Below, one piece after another: positions 5,031 through 6,981 of a stretch of DNA of 6,981 nucleotides (within the stretch, counting starts at the first letter, position 1; the number at the start of each line of letters is the position of its first letter). The translations under genes and the position numbers were made by a program. The notes beneath the pieces were generated by a model. It searched no databases. It was given only the letters and a program-made list of their open reading frames with translations, and was not told the DNA's origin. The stretch is from Puniceicoccales bacterium. GTDB taxonomy: Bacteria > Verrucomicrobiota > Verrucomicrobiia > Opitutales > LL51. The DNA lies in assembly GCA_031259665.1 (NCBI GenBank), contig JAIRLD010000090.1, forward strand, positions 1-6,981, read 5' to 3'.

Positions 5031-5798
5031 TCACAATTCACGGTAGGAAACAAGCTGGAAAGGTGTGCGTATTTTGCTTTCATAATCACTGCGCAAAGTG
5101 GGTAAATCGTCTTCAAAATTGGGTACGTCGGGATGGCACATGAGTTCGATGGTCAGATTGGTAACAATTTTTCGGTGAGAAAGGAAGTCCAGTCCATCGC
5201 CGAGACAGGCGAAATGATCGGTAGAGCGCAAGCCGAGTATTTTTGTTTGAATTATTCGGTGAGACATTCCGCGAACTTGGCGAACGATACGTTTCAGAAA
5301 ATGGCCACTCCGCGACAATTCATGGCGTCCAAATTTGGAGCGAATTTTCTTAATATTAAATTTTTCGCAAACAAACTTTAAAATCGGATACATCCAAAGG
5401 CGTGTATGGACGTGCTGGTGGGAATCGACATGGCTAATTGTAATTCCAGAATCGCGAATTTTAGCGACTTGGGCAGCCCATTCCCACTGAATGGCTCGGA
5501 TTAATCCCCGCGTTGGGATAATCAATTTGCGATAGCGGAAGGCGCCATAGGAATCGAGAATACCGGATTCTTGAAAGGCCTTATCGGGAATCAGTGGAAA
5601 AAATTGTGAAATATTGAGATGTACGCCGAAGGAACACTGGGGGAAATTTTTAGCACGCACAACCGCATCCGTAAAAAATGGACCGTTTGCCATGAGCGTA
5701 CTACTCGAAATTTTTCCCTTTGCCATCAATTCAAAAACGGCATCGTTACACGTTTGAAACCCACCGAGATCGTCCGCATTAATAATAATTTTCAGCAT
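5031..5798 (-). CDS. ChbG/YdjC-family carbohydrate deacetylase
   Basis: A 255-residue enzyme of the ChbG/YdjC (HpnK-like) superfamily, which removes acetyl groups from N-acetylated sugars using a metal ion. The start MLKIIINADDLGG holds the conserved ADD motif (residues 8-10). GVHLNIS (58-64) supplies the metal-binding His60, HVDSHQHVH (123-131) is the signature histidine cluster, and ELMCHPD (218-224) is the late conserved motif with His222. SSSTLMAN at 31-38 is also typical. The frame is open for 47 further codons upstream, but that extension lies in the glycosyltransferase 3' end and lacks family features. The ATG at 5798 has a good ribosome binding site six bases upstream and overlaps the preceding gene's stop as ATGCTGA, pointing to translational coupling. 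Known members act on chitooligosaccharides or, in HpnK, on a glucosaminyl hopanoid precursor; the substrate here is not shown, but the partner glycosyltransferase suggests a biosynthetic glycoconjugate. Confidence 0.9.
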   Translation of the reverse strand: MLKIIINADDLGGFQTCNDAVFELMAKGKISSSTLMANGPFFTDAVVRAKNFPQCSFGVHLNISQFFPLIPDKAFQESGILDSYGAFRYRKLIIPTRGLIRAIQWEWAAQVAKIRDSGITISHVDSHQHVHTRLWMYPILKFVCEKFNIKKIRSKFGRHELSRSGHFLKRIVRQVRGMSHRIIQTKILGLRSTDHFACLGDGLDFLSHRKIVTNLTIELMCHPDVPNFEDDLPTLRSDYESKIRTPFQLVSYREL

Positions 5799-6868
5799 AC
5801 GTAGCCTCTCCAAGCGAGTTTGAAAATTCGCACGAAACGGTAAAAATTTTGCTCCACATGATACAACTCCCAAAAAGCACGCGCCAAATAGATGAAAAAA
5901 CGTATTCCCCAAAAAGGGCTCGGTCGCGAAAATATCCAACGAATATAGCTGGTGAAACAGAAAATTTCTTTCATTTCACCGGAAAATTTTTCAAAAAATA
6001 AAACGCAAAACTTTTGCCAATGAATTTCTCGATCTTTTTTTCCTTCCAATTTCCAAATGAAATTGGAGTAGCGTAGAAAGCGACGCAGCGAAAAATAGTG
6101 AATAAACTTCGTATCCTCTCGATTTTTGGAAAATTTTTTTAATTCGCAAAATTGGGCAGTTAGATGTAGCATTTCCGAAATTTTTTTCCCCAATGATATC
6201 CGTTGAGTTGATGGAGTGGTGAAATTTTTACAGTAATTTTGCATTAAATGTTCCGGCGGATGGCGATAGCAATAGCCGCAGTATCGAATTTCCATACACC
6301 TCGTTGCAACAAGCATCGCCCAGTGAATAAAAAGAATATCTTCTCCCGTATGTAAGTGTTCGTCGAAGGCAAGCGATTTAATTACAGAACGACGAAAAAG
6401 TCGACAAATGAAATGCTGAACGCTCAGCTTGCGCAGCGGAATATTTTTAATTTTTATATTCAAACGAAATGAACGGATGGGTTTTAATTGTTCCGTCGTT
6501 CGAAAATCATTGGTATGGGCCGTGACGATATCCAGAGAAAATTGTTCGGCAATTGTAATTAAAGTTTCAAAATACGACACATCCACGATGTCGTCCGCAT
6601 CGATAAATGAAATATATTTTCCCCGTGCAATGTGTAACCCAGCGTTGCGCGCAGCAGCTACACCGCGATTTTGGGGCAAATGAATCAGTTTGATTCGCCG
6701 ATCTCCCAATGCATACTCCTCCAATAATTCCGTGGGATTATCCGGTGATGCGTCATTGATTAAAATTAATTCGAAATCATTTAAAGTCTGCCTAAGAATG
6801 CTTTCAATGCATTCCCGTAAAAACTGAGGCGGCTTGCAGTAGATGGGAACGATAACCGACAGTAGCAC
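5792..6868 (-). CDS. Family 2 (GT-A) glycosyltransferase
   Basis: This 358-residue enzyme should transfer a sugar from a nucleotide-sugar donor to an envelope-related acceptor. The GT-A nucleotide-binding half is clear: LLSVIVPIY at 2-10, the acidic pair in ILINDASPD (35-43), NRGVAAARNAGL (67-78) and the DXD-type metal site FIDADDIVD (88-96). GEDILF (175-180) fits the catalytic-base region. After about 260 the chain becomes aromatic and basic (for example FWGIRFFIYLARAFWELY near 319-336), suggesting peripheral membrane contact; there is no convincing transmembrane helix. The start codon is GTG; no ATG, GTG or TTG lies upstream in frame before a stop. No Shine-Dalgarno site is seen. A TTGACT (6902-6897) could be a -35 box, but its -10 partner is poor. 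It is the first gene of a two-gene unit with the deacetylase. Donor and acceptor cannot be deduced. Confidence 0.9.
   Translation of the reverse strand: MLLSVIVPIYCKPPQFLRECIESILRQTLNDFELILINDASPDNPTELLEEYALGDRRIKLIHLPQNRGVAAARNAGLHIARGKYISFIDADDIVDVSYFETLITIAEQFSLDIVTAHTNDFRTTEQLKPIRSFRLNIKIKNIPLRKLSVQHFICRLFRRSVIKSLAFDEHLHTGEDILFIHWAMLVATRCMEIRYCGYCYRHPPEHLMQNYCKNFTTPSTQRISLGKKISEMLHLTAQFCELKKFSKNREDTKFIHYFSLRRFLRYSNFIWKLEGKKDREIHWQKFCVLFFEKFSGEMKEIFCFTSYIRWIFSRPSPFWGIRFFIYLARAFWELYHVEQNFYRFVRIFKLAWRGYVC
5805..5811 (-). promoter_or_regulatory. Ribosome binding site that sets the deacetylase start
   Basis: On the minus strand GGAGAGG (5811-5805) ends six bases before the ATG at 5798. It lies within the last codons of the glycosyltransferase gene and fixes the deacetylase start, excluding the longer open frame. 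Confidence 0.7.
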
Positions 6869-6909
6869 GGCAAAAATGAACGCGTAAATGAAAAATAGTC
6901 AAAACTTTA

Positions 6910-6969
6910 TTGCAAGGGGAATTCTTCCCCTTGCAACCCCTACCAGGAGGCACCGCCTCCTGGACCTGG
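6910..6969 (+). repeat. Double-hairpin repeat, right copy
   Basis: A 12-bp hairpin (6910-6921 with 6925-6936, loop ttc), a CCCCTA linker, a 9-bp hairpin with loop ACC (6943-6951 with 6955-6963) and the tail CCTGGACCTGG (6959-6969). Architecture, second-stem length, loop and tail equal those of the copy at 210-266, which is inverted relative to it. It lies upstream of the glycosyltransferase start and continues toward the window edge, so its full extent is unknown. Confidence 0.75.
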
Positions 6970-6981
6970 TTTTGCGGATTG

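Noticed and set aside
5799..5939. N-terminal extension of the deacetylase by 47 residues
   Set aside because: It lies wholly within the glycosyltransferase gene in another frame; the family starts directly with the strand before ADD, and a good ribosome binding site marks 5798.
1..6981. CRISPR array, tRNA or rRNA genes, transposase or integrase
   Set aside because: No regularly spaced direct repeats, no cloverleaf or conserved rRNA segments, and no recombinase motifs were seen on either strand.

Overview
The window looks like a piece of chromosome from a Gram-negative-type bacterium of moderate to low GC content. Bacterial Shine-Dalgarno sites are visible in front of some genes. There is an RseP-type intramembrane protease and one protein with a classical signal peptide. 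The unusually long RseP recalls the long forms I remember from chlamydiae, so a member of the PVC group (Verrucomicrobiota/Chlamydiota) is possible. That placement is an inference with low confidence. I see no rRNA, tRNA, CRISPR array, transposase or integrase.

Layout. Positions 1-262 hold no credible gene. They contain three long perfect palindromes (31-65, 94-129, 154-188) and a double-hairpin repeat (210-266) whose first stem contains the stop codon of the next gene. On the minus strand, a DUF167/YggU protein (981-1229) and an RsuA/RluB-type pseudouridine synthase (263-976) form a two-gene unit behind a good promoter (1274-1303). Divergent from it is a small DoxX-like membrane protein (1387-1800, plus). 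Its 3' end overlaps the 3' end of a long RseP-like site-2 protease (1781-3586, minus) by 20 bp.

The region 3587-3963 is AT-rich and non-coding apart from possible mini-ORFs. It carries a minus-strand promoter for rseP and a plus-strand promoter. The plus promoter is followed by a strong ribosome binding site, a six-codon ORF and an ATGA-coupled 24-codon ORF, ahead of an unrecognised 311-residue secreted protein (3964-4899, plus). Two hairpins fill the gap between that gene and the convergent operon on its right. That operon is minus strand: a family 2 glycosyltransferase (5792-6868) and a ChbG/YdjC-type deacetylase (5031-5798), overlapping by seven bases. A second copy of the double-hairpin repeat, inverted relative to the first, lies at 6910-6969.

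How the genes fit together. The synthase/YggU pair is housekeeping. RseP probably handles envelope signalling or clearance of membrane peptides. The glycosyltransferase/deacetylase pair reads as a two-step module in which an N-acetylated sugar is added to an acceptor and then de-N-acetylated, as in envelope glycolipid or polysaccharide synthesis. The secreted protein has the most elaborate upstream region and no recognisable family, so it and the structured repeats are the least explained parts of the window.
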